A stretch of DNA of 64,000 nt. Source: Dendrocalamus latiflorus (lineage: Eukaryota; Streptophyta; Magnoliopsida; Poales; Poaceae). The stretch's first letter is position 1; each line of letters begins with the position of its first letter. The position numbers and the translations under genes were made by a program. The stretch spans positions 124,001 to 188,000 of the forward strand of contig CM029620.1 in assembly GCA_017311315.1 (NCBI GenBank), read 5' to 3'. Positions 1-13,360 of the stretch are shown here, piece after piece. The notes beneath the pieces were generated by a model. That model was not told the origin of the DNA, did not search any database, and saw only the letters and a list, made by a program, of their open reading frames with translations.

Positions 1-2228
1 AAACACTACGAACGGAGTTCATCTATGCTCTATTTTATTTTGGCAGGTATATCGAATCCGTCCGAGTTGATGTGAAACTTTCCTCGATGACGGGTTTCAT
101 TGGGTAGTACAAACTCCATTAGCACAAATCGATGAACGGAATGAAACTGAGTCCCAAACACCTTGAATGGAGTTTATGTACACCTGAGGTCATTTTGGCA
201 TGCATTTTGAATACGTCCGAGTTGGCGTGACACTTTCTCCATGACCTGTTCCATCTGAAACTACAAACTCCATTCGTACAAAATTGAGGCACGAAATGAG
301 CAGAGTGCCAAACACCCTGAATGGGGTTCATATGCGCCCTAACGCATTTCAGCATGCATTTCAAATCTATCTGAGTTGGTGTTCAACTTTCCTCGACGAG
401 GGGTTCTCTTATGATGTGCAAACAACACGAACGCAAAAATCTTGGCACGCAATGGAACTGAGAGCCAACACCACGAATGATGTTCGTATGTGTCCTACCT
501 CATTTTGACATGTACAACGAATCCATCCATGTCGGTGCGAAACTTTCCCCCACGACGGGCTCCATGTGCAAATCAAACTACAGGCGCACAAAAACTAGGC
601 ACGTACTGAAATTGTGTACCAAACACCACGAATGGAGTTTATATGTGTCCTATCTCATATTGGTATGTATTTCAAATCCGTTTGAGCCGCTGTGAAACTT
701 TCCACCACGATGGATTCCAGCTGAAACTACAAACTCCATCTGTACGAAATAGAGGCACGAAATGAAACTGAGTACCAAATACCCCGAATGGAGTTCACAT
801 GCACCCTAGCTCACTTTTTCGTGCATTTTGAATTCGTCTGAGTCAGTACGAAACTACAAACTCTATTCACACGAAATCGAGGCATGAAATGAAGCTAAGT
901 GCCAAACACCGCGAATAGAGTTCATATGCATCCTAGCTCAGTTCGCCGTGCATTTCGAATCCGACTGATTCGGTGTTAAGTGTTCCTCCACGACGAGTTC
1001 CAATTGAAACTACAAACTGCATCACACCAAATTGAGGCTAGAAATGAAACTGAAGGCCGAACACTCCGATTGTAGTTCATATGCGCCCTAACTAATTTTG
1101 GCATGCATTGGAATCCATCCAAGTAGGTGTGAAACTTTCCTCCACAGTGGTTGTAACTGAAACAACAAACTCCGTACATCATTCGGCCATGCATTTTGAA
1201 TCTGCCTGAGTTGGTGTGAAACTTTCTCAACGACGGGTTCCAACTGTTACTACAGTGCCATCCATACGAAATCAATGCGTGAAAAGAAACTAAGTGAAAA
1301 ACACCTCGAATGGAACTCATGTACACCCTAGCTCATTTTGGCATGCATTTCGATTTCATCCGAGTCGGTATGACACTTTCCTCTATGACGAGTTCCATCT
1401 GAAACTTCAAACTCTATTCATACGAGACCAAGTCACGTAATGAAACTGAGCGCCACCACCCTGAGTGGAATTCGTATGCACCCTAGCACACTTCAACATT
1501 TATTTTGAATCCGTCTAGGTCGGTGTGAAAGTTTCCTCCACGACAGGTTCTAATTGGAAGTAGAAACTCCATTCAGACAAAATCAAGGCCCGAAACAAAA
1601 TTAAGTGAAATTAAGTGTCAAACACCCAGAATGGAGTGTTTATGCGATGTAGCTCATTTTGGCATGCGTTTCGAATCCGTCCAACTTGGTGTGAAACTTA
1701 ACTCAATGACGGGTACCATTGGACAGTACAAACTCTATGAGCACAAAATCAATGAACGAAATGAGACTGAGTGCCAATACCTCGGATGGAGCTCATATAC
1801 GCCCTAGCTCATTTTGGCAAGCATTTCAAATCCGTCCGAGTCAGTGTGACAGTTTCCTCCACGAGGGTTCCATCTGAAACTAGAAATTCCATACGTACGA
1901 AATCAACTCATGAAATGAAACTGAGTGCCAAACACCCCAATCGAGTTCATATGCACCCTAGCTCATTTTGGCACGCATTTCGAATCCGTTTGAGTCGGTG
2001 TGAAACTTTGTCCATGACAGGGTCCATTGGGCAATACAAACTCCATGCACAGAAAATCGAGCAACGTAACGAAACAACGTGCCAACATCCGAACGGAATT
2101 CATATGTGCCCTAGCTCATTTTAGCTTGCATCTTGAACCCGTCCGAGTCGGTGTAAAACTCCTTTCCACAGTGCGTTGCTACAAACACAATTCGTATGAA
2201 ATCTCGGCCCAAAATGAAATTGAGTTCC
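1..2228. repeat. Satellite HOR copy 1 (form A, reference copy)
   Basis: Monomers start near 1 (u1), 156 (u2), 310 (u3), 467 (u4), 621 (u5), 778 (u6), 904 (u7), 1059 (u8 fused to u9), 1299 (u10), 1454 (u11), 1620 (u12), 1775 (u13), 1930 (u14) and 2083 (u15). Most are 153-157 bp and share blocks such as catatgcaccctagctcatt, tggcatgcatttcgaatccg and gtgtgaaactttcctccacg. u6 is short (126 bp), u15 is 146 bp, and u11 is 166 bp because of a 10-bp duplication at its 3' end. The u8/u9 fusion is about 240 bp. Different monomers are clearly diverged from each other, while the whole block recurs almost unchanged at 2229, which defines a higher-order repeat. No coding role is visible. Confidence 0.97.
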
Positions 2229-4457
2229 AAACACTACGAACGGAGTTCATCTATGCTCTATTTTATTTTGGCAGGTATATCGAATCCGTCCGAGTTGATG
2301 TGAAACTTTCCTCGATGACGGGTTTCATTGGGTAGTACAAACTCCATTAGCACAAATCGATGAATGGAATGAAACTGAGTCCCAAACACCTTGAATGGAG
2401 TTTATGTACACCTGAGGTCATTTTGGCATGCATTTTGAATACGTCCGAGTTGGCGTGACACTTTCTCCATGACCTGTTCCATCTGAAACTACAAACTCCA
2501 TTCGTACAAAATTGAGGCACGAAATGAGCAGAGTGCCAAACACCCTGAATGGGGTTCATATGCGCCCTAACGCATTTCAGCATGCATTTCAAATCTATCT
2601 GAGTTGGTGTTCAACTTTCCTCGACGAGGGGTTCTCTTATGATGTGCAAACAACACGAACGCAAAAATCTTGGCACGCAATGGAACTGAGAGCCAACACC
2701 ACGAATGATGTTCGTATGTGTCCTACCTCATTTTGACATGTACAACGAATCCATCCATGTCGGTGCGAAACTTTCCCCCACGACGGGCTCCATGTGCAAA
2801 TCAAACTACAGGCGCACAAAAACTAGGCACGTACTGAAATTGTGTACCAAACACCACGAATGGAGTTTATATGTGTCCTATCTCATATTGGTATGTATTT
2901 CAAATCCGTTTGAGCCGCTGTGAAACTTTCCACCACGATGGATTCCAGCTGAAACTACAAACTCCATCTGTACGAAATAGAGGCACGAAATGAAACTGAG
3001 TACCAAATACCCCGAATGGAGTTCACATGCACCCTAGCTCACTTTTTCGTGCATTTTGAATTCGTCTGAGTCAGTACGAAACTACAAACTCTATTCACAC
3101 GAAATCGAGGCATGAAATGAAGCTAAGTGCCAAACACCGCGAATAGAGTTCATATGCATCCTAGCTCAGTTCGCCGTGCATTTCGAATCCGACTGATTCG
3201 GTGTTAAGTGTTCCTCCACGACGAGTTCCAATTGAAACTACAAACTGCATCACACCAAATTGAGGCTAGAAATGAAACTGAAGGCCGAACACTCCGATTG
3301 TAGTTCATATGCGCCCTAACTAATTTTGGCATGCATTGGAATCCATCCAAGTAGGTGTGAAACTTTCCTCCACAGTGGTTGTAACTGAAACAACAAACTC
3401 CGTACATCATTCGGCCATGCATTTTGAATCTGCCTGAGTTGGTGTGAAACTTTCTCAACGACGGGTTCCAACTGTTACTACAGTGCCATCCATACGAAAT
3501 CAATGCGTGAAAAGAAACTAAGTGAAAAACACCTCGAATGGAACTCATGTACACCCTAGCTCATTTTGGCATGCATTTCGATTTCATCCGAGTCGGTATG
3601 ACACTTTCCTCTATGACGAGTTCCATCTGAAACTTCAAACTCTATTCATACGAGACCAAGTCACGTAATGAAACTGAGCGCCACCACCCTGAATGGAATT
3701 CGTATGCACCCTAGCACACTTCAACATTTATTTTGAATCCGTCTAGGTCGGTGTGAAAGTTTCCTCCACGACAGGTTCTAATTGGAAGTAGAAACTCCAT
3801 TCAGACAAAATCAAGGCCCGAAACAAAATTAAGTGAAATTAAGTGTCAAACACCCAGAATGGAGTGTTTATGCGATGTAGCTCATTTTGGCATGCGTTTC
3901 GAATCCGTCCAACTTGGTGTGAAACTTAACTCAATGACGGGTACCATTGGACAGTACAAACTCTATGAGCACAAAATCAATGAACGAAATGAGACTGAGT
4001 GCCAATACCTCGGATGGAGCTCATATACGCCCTAGCTCATTTTGGCAAGCATTTCAAATCCGTCCGAGTCAGTGTGACAGTTTTCTCCACGAGGGTTCCA
4101 TCTGAAACTAGAACTTCCATACGTACGAAATCAACTCATGAAATGAAACTGAGTGCCAAACACCCCAAACGAGTTCATATGCACCCTAGCTCATTTTGGC
4201 ACGCATTTCGAATCCGTTTGAGTCGGTGTGAAACTTTGTCCATGACAGGGTCCATTGGGCAATACAAACTCCATGCACAGAAAATCGAGCAACGTAACGA
4301 AACAACGTGCCAACATCCCGAACGGAATTCATATGTGCCCTAGCTCATTTTAGCTTGCATCTTGAACCCGTCCGAGTCGGTGTAAAACTCCTTTCCACAG
4401 CGCGTTGCTACAAACACAATTCGTATGAAATCTCGGCCCAAAATGAAATTGAGTTCC
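2229..4457. repeat. Satellite HOR copy 2 (form A)
   Basis: Same monomer order as copy 1, 2229 bp. It differs at scattered bases, mostly in u13-u15 (near 4080-4410), where it reads ttttctccacgag, ccccaaacgag, catcccgaacgg and cagcgcgttgc. The last two variants recur in copy 7, which suggests patchwise exchange between copies. Confidence 0.97.
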
Positions 4458-6686
4458 AAACACTACGAACGGAGTTCATCTATGCTCTATTTTATTTTGG
4501 CAGGTATATCGAATCCGTCCGAGTTGATGTGAAACTTTCCTCGATGACGGGTTTCATTGGGTAGTACAAACTCCATTAGCACAAATCGATGAATGGAATG
4601 AAACTGAGTCCCAAACACCTTGAATGGAGTTTATGTACACCTGAGGTCATTTTGGCATGCATTTTGAATACGTCCGAGTTGGCGTGACACTTTCTCCATG
4701 ACCTGTTCCATCTGAAACTACAAACTCCATTCGTACAAAATTGAGGCACGAAATGAGCAGAGTGCCAAACACCCTGAATGGGGTTCATATGCGCCCTAAC
4801 GCATTTCAGCATGCATTTCAAATCTATCTGAGTTGGTGTTCAACTTTCCTCGACGAGGGGTTCTCTTATGATGTGCAAACAACACGAACGCAAAAATCTT
4901 GGCACGCAATGGAACTGAGAGCCAACACCACGAATGATGTTCGTATGTGTCCTACCTCATTTTGACATGTACAACGAATCCATCCATGTCGGTGCGAAAC
5001 TTTCCCCCACGACGGGCTCCATGTGCAAATCAAACTACAGGCGCACAAAAACTAGGCACGTACTGAAATTGTGTACCAAACACCACGAATGGAGTTTATA
5101 TGTGTCCTATCTCATATTGGTATGTATTTCAAATCCGTTTGAGCCGCTGTGAAACTTTCCACCACGATGGATTCCAGCTGAAACTACAAACTCCATCTGT
5201 ACGAAATAGAGGCACGAAATGAAACTGAGTACCAAATACCCCGAATGGAGTTCACATGCACCCTAGCTCACTTTTTCGTGCATTTTGAATTCGTCTGAGT
5301 CAGTACGAAACTACAAACTCTATTCACACGAAATCGAGGCATGAAATGAAGCTAAGTGCCAAACACCGCGAATAGAGTTCATATGCATCCTAGCTCAGTT
5401 CGCCGTGCATTTCGAATCCGACTGATTCGGTGTTAAGTGTTCCTCCACGACGAGTTCCAATTGAAACTACAAACTGCATCACACCAAATTGAGGCTAGAA
5501 ATGAAACTGAAGGCCGAACACTCCGATTGTAGTTCATATGCGCCCTAACTAATTTTGGCATGCATTGGAATCCATCCAAGTAGGTGTGAAACTTTCCTCC
5601 ACAGTGGTTGTAACTGAAACAACAAACTCCGTACATCATTCGGCCATGCATTTTGAATCTGCCTGAGTTGGTGTGAAACTTTCTCAACGACGGGTTCCAA
5701 CTGTTACTACAGTGCCATCCATACGAAATCAATGCGTGAAAAGAAACTAAGTGAAAAACACCTCGAATGGAACTCATGTACACCCTAGCTCATTTTGGCA
5801 TGCATTTCGATTTCATCCGAGTCGGTATGACACTTTCCTCTATGACGAGTTCCATCTGAAACTTCAAACTCTATTCATACGAGACCAAGTCACGTAATGA
5901 AACTGAGCGCCACCACCCTGAAGTGGAATTCGTATGCACCCTAGCACACTTCAACATTTATTTTGAATCCGTCTAGGTCGGTGTGAAAGTTTCCTCCACG
6001 ACAGGTTCTAATTGGAAGTAGAAACTCCATTCAGACAAAATCAAGGCCCGAAACAAAATTAAGTGAAATTAAGTGTCAAACACCCAGAATGGAGTGTTTA
6101 TGCGATGTAGCTCATTTTGGCATGCGTTTCGAATCCGTCCAACTTGGTGTGAAACTTAACTCAATGACGGGTACCATTGGACAGTACAAACTCTATGAGC
6201 ACAAAATCAATGAACGAAATGAGACTGAGTGCCAATACCTCGGATGGAGCTCATATACGCCCTAGCTCATTTTGGCAAGCATTTCAAATCCGTCCGAGTC
6301 AGTGTGACAGTTTCCTCCACGAGGGTTCCATCTGAAACTAGAAATTCCATACGTACGAAATCAACTCATGAAATGAAACTGAGTGCCAAACACCCCAATC
6401 GAGTTCATATGCACCCTAGCTCATTTTGGCACGCATTTCGAATCCGTTTGAGTCGGTGTGAAACTTTGTCCATGACAGGGTCCATTGGGCAATACAAACT
6501 CCATGCACAGAAAATCGAGCAACGTAACGAAACAACGTGCCAACATCCGAACGGAATTCATATGTGCCCTAGCTCATTTTAGCTTGCATCTTGAACCCGT
6601 CCGAGTCGGTGTAAAACTCCTTTCCACAGTGCGTTGCTACAAACACAATTCGTATGAAATCTCGGCCCAAAATGAAATTGAGTTCC
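4458..6686. repeat. Satellite HOR copy 3 (form A)
   Basis: 2229 bp, same monomer order as copy 1. A private one-base insertion in u11 (ccctgaagtgg near 5917) sets it apart from neighbouring copies. u13-u15 return to the copy-1 alleles. Confidence 0.97.
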
Positions 6687-8914
6687 AAACACTACGAACG
6701 GAGTTCATCTATGCTCTATTTTATTTTGGCAGGTATATCGAATCCGTCCGAGTTGATGTGAAACTTTCCTCGATGACGGGTTTCATTGGGTAGTACAAAC
6801 TCCATTAGCACAAATCGATGAATGGAATGAAACTGAGTCCCAAACACCTTGAATGGAGTTTATGTACACCTGAGGTCATTTTGGCATGCATTTTGAATAC
6901 GTCCGAGTTGGCGTGACACTTTCTCCATGACCTGTTCCATCTGAAACTACAAACTCCATTCGTACAAAATTGAGGCACGAAATGAGCAGAGTGCCAAACA
7001 CCCTGAATGGGGTTCATATGCGCCCTAACGCATTTCAGCATGCATTTCAAATCTATCTGAGTTGGTGTTCAACTTTCCTCGACGAGGGGTTCTCTTATGA
7101 TGTGCAAACAACACGAACGCAAAAATCTTGGCACGCAATGGAACTGAGAGCCAACACCACGAATGATGTTCGTATGTGTCCTACCTCATTTTGACATGTA
7201 CAACGAATCCATCCATGTCGGTGCGAAACTTTCCCCCACGACGGGCTCCATGTGCAAATCAAACTACAGGCGCACAAAAACTAGGCACGTACTGAAATTG
7301 TGTACCAAACACCACGAATGGAGTTTATATGTGTCCTATCTCATATTGGTATGTATTTCAAATCCGTTTGAGCCGCTGTGAAACTTTCCACCACGATGGA
7401 TTCCAGCTGAAACTACAAACTCCATCTGTACGAAATAGAGGCACGAAATGAAACTGAGTACCAAATACCCCGAATGGAGTTCACATGCACCCTAGCTCAC
7501 TTTTTCGTGCATTTTGAATTCGTCTGAGTCAGTACGAAACTACAAACTCTATTCACACGAAATCGAGGCATGAAATGAAGCTAAGTGCCAAACACCGCGA
7601 ATAGAGTTCATATGCATCCTAGCTCAGTTCGCCGTGCATTTCGAATCCGACTGATTCGGTGTTAAGTGTTCCTCCACGACGAGTTCCAATTGAAACTACA
7701 AACTGCATCACACCAAATTGAGGCTAGAAATGAAACTGAAGGCCGAACACTCCGATTGTAGTTCATATGCGCCCTAACTAATTTTGGCATGCATTGGAAT
7801 CCATCCAAGTAGGTGTGAAACTTTCCTCCACAGTGGTTGTAACTGAAACAACAAACTCCGTACATCATTCGGCCATGCATTTTGAATCTGCCTGAGTTGG
7901 TGTGAAACTTTCTCAACGACGGGTTCCAACTGTTACTACAGTGCCATCCATACGAAATCAATGCGTGAAAAGAAACTAAGTGAAAAACACCTCGAATGGA
8001 ACTCATGTACACCCTAGCTCATTTTGGCATGCATTTCGATTTCATCCGAGTCGGTATGACACTTTCCTCTATGACGAGTTCCATCTGAAACTTCAAACTC
8101 TATTCATACGAGACCAAGTCACGTAATGAAACTGAGCGCCACCACCCTGAGTGGAATTCGTATGCACCCTAGCACACTTCAACATTTATTTTGAATCCGT
8201 CTAGGTCGGTGTGAAAGTTTCCTCCACGACAGGTTCTAATTGGAAGTAGAAACTCCATTCAGACAAAATCAAGGCCCGAAACAAAATTAAGTGAAATTAA
8301 GTGTCAAACACCCAGAATGGAGTGTTTATGCGATGTAGCTCATTTTGGCATGCGTTTCGAATCCGTCCAACTTGGTGTGAAACTTAACTCAATGACGGGT
8401 ACCATTGGACAGTACAAACTCTATGAGCACAAAATCAATGAACGAAATGAGACTGAGTGCCAATACCTCGGATGGAGCTCATATACGCCCTAGCTCATTT
8501 TGGCAAGCATTTCAAATCCGTCCGAGTCAGTGTGACAGTTTCCTCCACGAGGGTTCCATCTGAAACTAGAAATTCCATACGTACGAAATCAACTCATGAA
8601 ATGAAACTGAGTGCCAAACACCCCAATCGAGTTCATATGCACCCTAGCTCATTTTGGCACGCATTTCGAATCCGTTTGAGTCGGTGTGAAACTTTGTCCA
8701 TGACAGGGTCCATTGGGCAATACAAACTCCATGCACAGAAAATCGAGCAACGTAACGAAACAACGTGCCAACATCCGAACGGAATTCATATGTGCCCTAG
8801 CTCATTTTAGCTTGCATCTTGAACCCGTCCGAGTCGGTGTAAAACTCCTTTCCACAGTGCGTTGCTACAAACACAATTCGTATGAAATCTCGGCCCAAAA
8901 TGAAATTGAGTTCC
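6687..8914. repeat. Satellite HOR copy 4 (form A)
   Basis: 2228 bp and, by eye, almost identical to copy 1, including the ccctgagtgg allele of u11 near 8146 and the ccccaatcgag allele of u14. Confidence 0.97.
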
Positions 8915-11132
8915 AAACACTACGAACGGAGTTCATCTATGCTCTATTTTATTTTGGCAGGTATATCGAATCCGTCCGAGTTGATGTGAAACTTTCCTCG
9001 ATGACGGGTTTCATTGGGTAGTACAAACTCCATTAGCACAAATCGATGAATGGAATGAAACTGAGTCCCAAACACCTTGAATGGAGTTTATGTACACCTG
9101 AGGTCATTTTGGCATGCATTTTGAATACGTCCGAGTTGGCGTGACACTTTCTCCATGACCTGTTCCATCTGAAACTACAAACTCCATTCGTACAAAATTG
9201 AGGCACGAAATGAGCAGAGTGCCAAACACCCTGAATGGGGTTCATATGCGCCCTAACGCATTTCAGCATGCATTTCAAATCTATCTGAGTTGGTGTTCAA
9301 CTTTCCTCGACGAGGGGTTCTCTTATGATGTGCAAACAACACGAACGCAAAAATCTTGGCACGCAATGGAACTGAGAGCCAACACCACGAATGATGTTCG
9401 TATGTGTCCTACCTCATTTTGACATGTACAACGAATCCATCCATGTCGGTGCGAAACTTTCCCCCACGACGGGCTCCATGTGCAAATCAAACTACAGGCG
9501 CACAAAAACTAGGCACGTACTGAAATTGTGTACCAAACACCACGAATGGAGTTTATATGTGTCCTATCTCATATTGGTATGTATTTCAAATCCGTTTGAG
9601 CCGCTGTGAAACTTTCCACCACGATGGATTCCAGCTGAAACTACAAACTCCATCTGTACGAAATAGAGGCACGAAATGAAACTGAGTACCAAATACCCCG
9701 AATGGAGTTCACATGCACCCTAGCTCACTTTTTCGTGCATTTTGAATTCGTCTGAGTCAGTACGAAACTACAAACTCTATTCACACGAAATCGAGGCATG
9801 AAATGAAGCTAAGTGCCAAACACCGCGAATAGAGTTCATATGCATCCTAGCTCAGTTCGCCGTGCATTTCGAATCCGACTGATTCGGTGTTAAGTGTTCC
9901 TCCACGACGAGTTCCAATTGAAACTACAAACTGCATCACACCAAATTGAGGCTAGAAATGAAACTGAAGGCCGAACACTCCGATTGTAGTTCATATGCGC
10001 CCTAACTAATTTTGGCATGCATTGGAATCCATCCAAGTAGGTGTGAAACTTTCCTCCACAGTGGTTGTAACTGAAACAACAAACTCCGTACATCATTCGG
10101 CCATGCATTTTGAATCTGCCTGAGTTGGTGTGAAACTTTCTCAACGACGGGTTCCAACTGTTACTACAGTGCCATCCATACGAAATCAATGCGTGAAAAG
10201 AAACTAAGTGAAAAACACCTCGAATGGAACTCATGTACACCCTAGCTCATTTTGGCATGCATTTCGATTTCATCCGAGTCGGTATGACACTTTCCTCTAT
10301 GACGAGTTCCATCTGAAACTTCAAACTCTATTCATACGAGACCAAGTCACGTAATGAAACTGAGCGCCACCACCCTGAATGGAATTCGTATGCACCCTAG
10401 CACACTTCAACATTTATTTTGAATCCGTCTAGGTCGGTGTGAAAGTTTCCTCCACGACAGGTTCTAATTGGAAGTAGAAACTCCATTCAGACAAAATCAA
10501 GGCCCGAAACAAAATTAAGTGTCAAACACCCAGAATGGAGTGTTGATGCGATGTAGCTCATTTTGGCATGCGTTTCGAATCCGTCCAACTTGGTGTGAAA
10601 CTTAACTCAATGACGGGTACCATTGGACAGTACAAACTCTATGAGCACAAAATCAATGAACGAAATGAGACTGAGTGCCAATACCTCGGATGGAGCTCAT
10701 ATACGCCCTAGCTCATTTTGGCAAGCATTTCAAATCCGTCCGAGTCAGTGTGACAGTTTTCTCTACGAGGGTTCCATCTGAAACTAGAAATTCCATACGT
10801 ACGAAATCAACTCATGAAATGAAACTGAGTGCCAAACACCCCAAATGAGTTCATATGCACCCTAGGTCATTTTGGCACGCATTTCGAATCCGTTTGAGTC
10901 GGTGTGAAACTTTGTCCATGACAGGGTCCATTGGGCAATACAAACTCCATGCACAGAAAATCGAGCAACGTAACGAAACAACGTGCCAACATCCGAACGG
11001 AATTCATATGTGCCCTAGCTCATTTTAGCTTGCATCTTGAACCCGTCCGAGTCGGTGTAAAACTCCTTTCCACAGTGCGTTGCTACAAACACAATTCGTA
11101 TGAAATCTCGGCCCAAAATGAAATTGAGTTCC
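8915..11132. repeat. Satellite HOR copy 5 (form A with a B-like patch)
   Basis: 2218 bp, 10 bp shorter than its neighbours because the aagtgaaatt duplication at the end of u11 is absent near 10515. The next bases, gtgttgatgcg near 10540, are the form-B allele. u13/u14 also carry private variants (ttttctctacgag; ccccaaatgag). It looks like a form-A copy carrying a short tract converted from form B or from an ancestor. Confidence 0.96.
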
Positions 11133-13360
11133 AAACACTACGAACGGAGTTCATCTATGCTCTATTTTATTTTGGCAGGTATATCGAATCCGTCCGAGTT
11201 GATGTGAAACTTTCCTCGATGACGGGTTTCATTGGGTAGTACAAACTCCATTAGCACAAATCGATGAATGGAATGAAACTGAGTCCCAAACACCTTGAAT
11301 GGAGTTTATGTACACCTGAGGTCATTTTGGCATGCATTTTGAATACGTCCGAGTTGGCGTGACACTTTCTCCATGACCTGTTCCATCTGAAACTACAAAC
11401 TCCATTCGTACAAAATTGAGGCACGAAATGAGCAGAGTGCCAAACACCCTGAATGGGGTTCATATGCGCCCTAACGCATTTCAGCATGCATTTCAAATCT
11501 ATCTGAGTTGGTGTTCAACTTTCCTCGACGAGGGGTTCTCTTATGATGTGCAAACAACACGAACGCAAAAATCTTGGCACGCAATGGAACTGAGAGCCAA
11601 CACCACGAATGATGTTCGTATGTGTCCTACCTCATTTTGACATGTACAACGAATCCATCCATGTCGGTGCGAAACTTTCCCCCACGACGGGCTCCATGTG
11701 CAAATCAAACTACAGGCGCACAAAAACTAGGCACGTACTGAAATTGTGTACCAAACACCACGAATGGAGTTTATATGTGTCCTATCTCATATTGGTATGT
11801 ATTTCAAATCCGTTTGAGCCGCTGTGAAACTTTCCACCACGATGGATTCCAGCTGAAACTACAAACTCCATCTGTACGAAATAGAGGCACGAAATGAAAC
11901 TGAGTACCAAATACCCCGAATGGAGTTCACATGCACCCTAGCTCACTTTTTCGTGCATTTTGAATTCGTCTGAGTCAGTACGAAACTACAAACTCTATTC
12001 ACACGAAATCGAGGCATGAAATGAAGCTAAGTGCCAAACACCGCGAATAGAGTTCATATGCATCCTAGCTCAGTTCGCCGTGCATTTCGAATCCGACTGA
12101 TTCGGTGTTAAGTGTTCCTCCACGACGAGTTCCAATTGAAACTACAAACTGCATCACACCAAATTGAGGCTAGAAATGAAACTGAAGGCCGAACACTCCG
12201 ATTGTAGTTCATATGCGCCCTAACTAATTTTGGCATGCATTGGAATCCATCCAAGTAGGTGTGAAACTTTCCTCCACAGTGGTTGTAACTGAAACAACAA
12301 ACTCCGTACATCATTCGGCCATGCATTTTGAATCTGCCTGAGTTGGTGTGAAACTTTCTCAACGACGGGTTCCAACTGTTACTACAGTGCCATCCATACG
12401 AAATCAATGCGTGAAAAGAAACTAAGTGAAAAACACCTCGAATGGAACTCATGTACACCCTAGCTCATTTTGGCATGCATTTCGATTTCATCCGAGTCGG
12501 TATGACACTTTCCTCTATGACGAGTTCCATCTGAAACTTCAAACTCTATTCATACGAGACCAAGTCACGTAATGAAACTGAGCGCCACCACCCTGAATGG
12601 AATTCGTATGCACCCTAGCACACTTCAACATTTATTTTGAATCCGTCTAGGTCGGTGTGAAAGTTTCCTCCACGACAGGTTCTAATTGGAAGTAGAAACT
12701 CCATTCAGACAAAATCAAGGCCCGAAACAAAATTAAGTGAAATTAAGTGTCAAACACCCAGAATGGAGTGTTTATGCGATGTAGCTCATTTTGGCATGCG
12801 TTTCGAATCCGTCCAACTTGGTGTGAAACTTAACTCAATGACGGGTACCATTGGACAGTACAAACTCTATGAGCACAAAATCAATGAACGAAATGAGACT
12901 GAGTGCCAATACCTCGGATGGAGCTCATATACGCCCTAGCTCATTTTGGCAAGCATTTCAAATCCGTCCGAGTCAGTGTGACAGTTTCCTCCACGAGGGT
13001 TCCATCTGAAACTAGAAATTCCATACGTACGAAATCAACTCATGAAATGAAACTGAGTGCCAAACACCCCAATCGAGTTCATATGCACCCTAGCTCATTT
13101 TGGCACGCATTTCGAATCCGTTTGAGTCGGTGTGAAACTTTGTCCATGACAGGGTCCATTGGGCAATACAAACTCCATGCACAGAAAATCGAGCAACGTA
13201 ACGAAACAACGTGCCAACATCCGAACGGAATTCATATGTGCCCTAGCTCATTTTAGCTTGCATCTTGAACCCGTCCGAGTCGGTGTAAAACTCCTTTCCA
13301 CAGTGCGTTGCTACAAACACAATTCGTATGAAATCTCGGCCCAAAATGAAATTGAGTTCC
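11133..13360. repeat. Satellite HOR copy 6 (form A)
   Basis: 2228 bp with the full set of form-A alleles, including the u8/u9 fusion and the 10-bp duplication before u12. It is the last fully form-A copy. Confidence 0.97.

Noticed and set aside
119..364. Recurring open frames of 60-134 codons on both strands of the satellite (for example 81, 74, 116 and 117 codons in each HOR)
   Set aside because: They recur only because the DNA recurs. They overlap on both strands, change ends with single indels between copies, cross monomer boundaries and show no domain.
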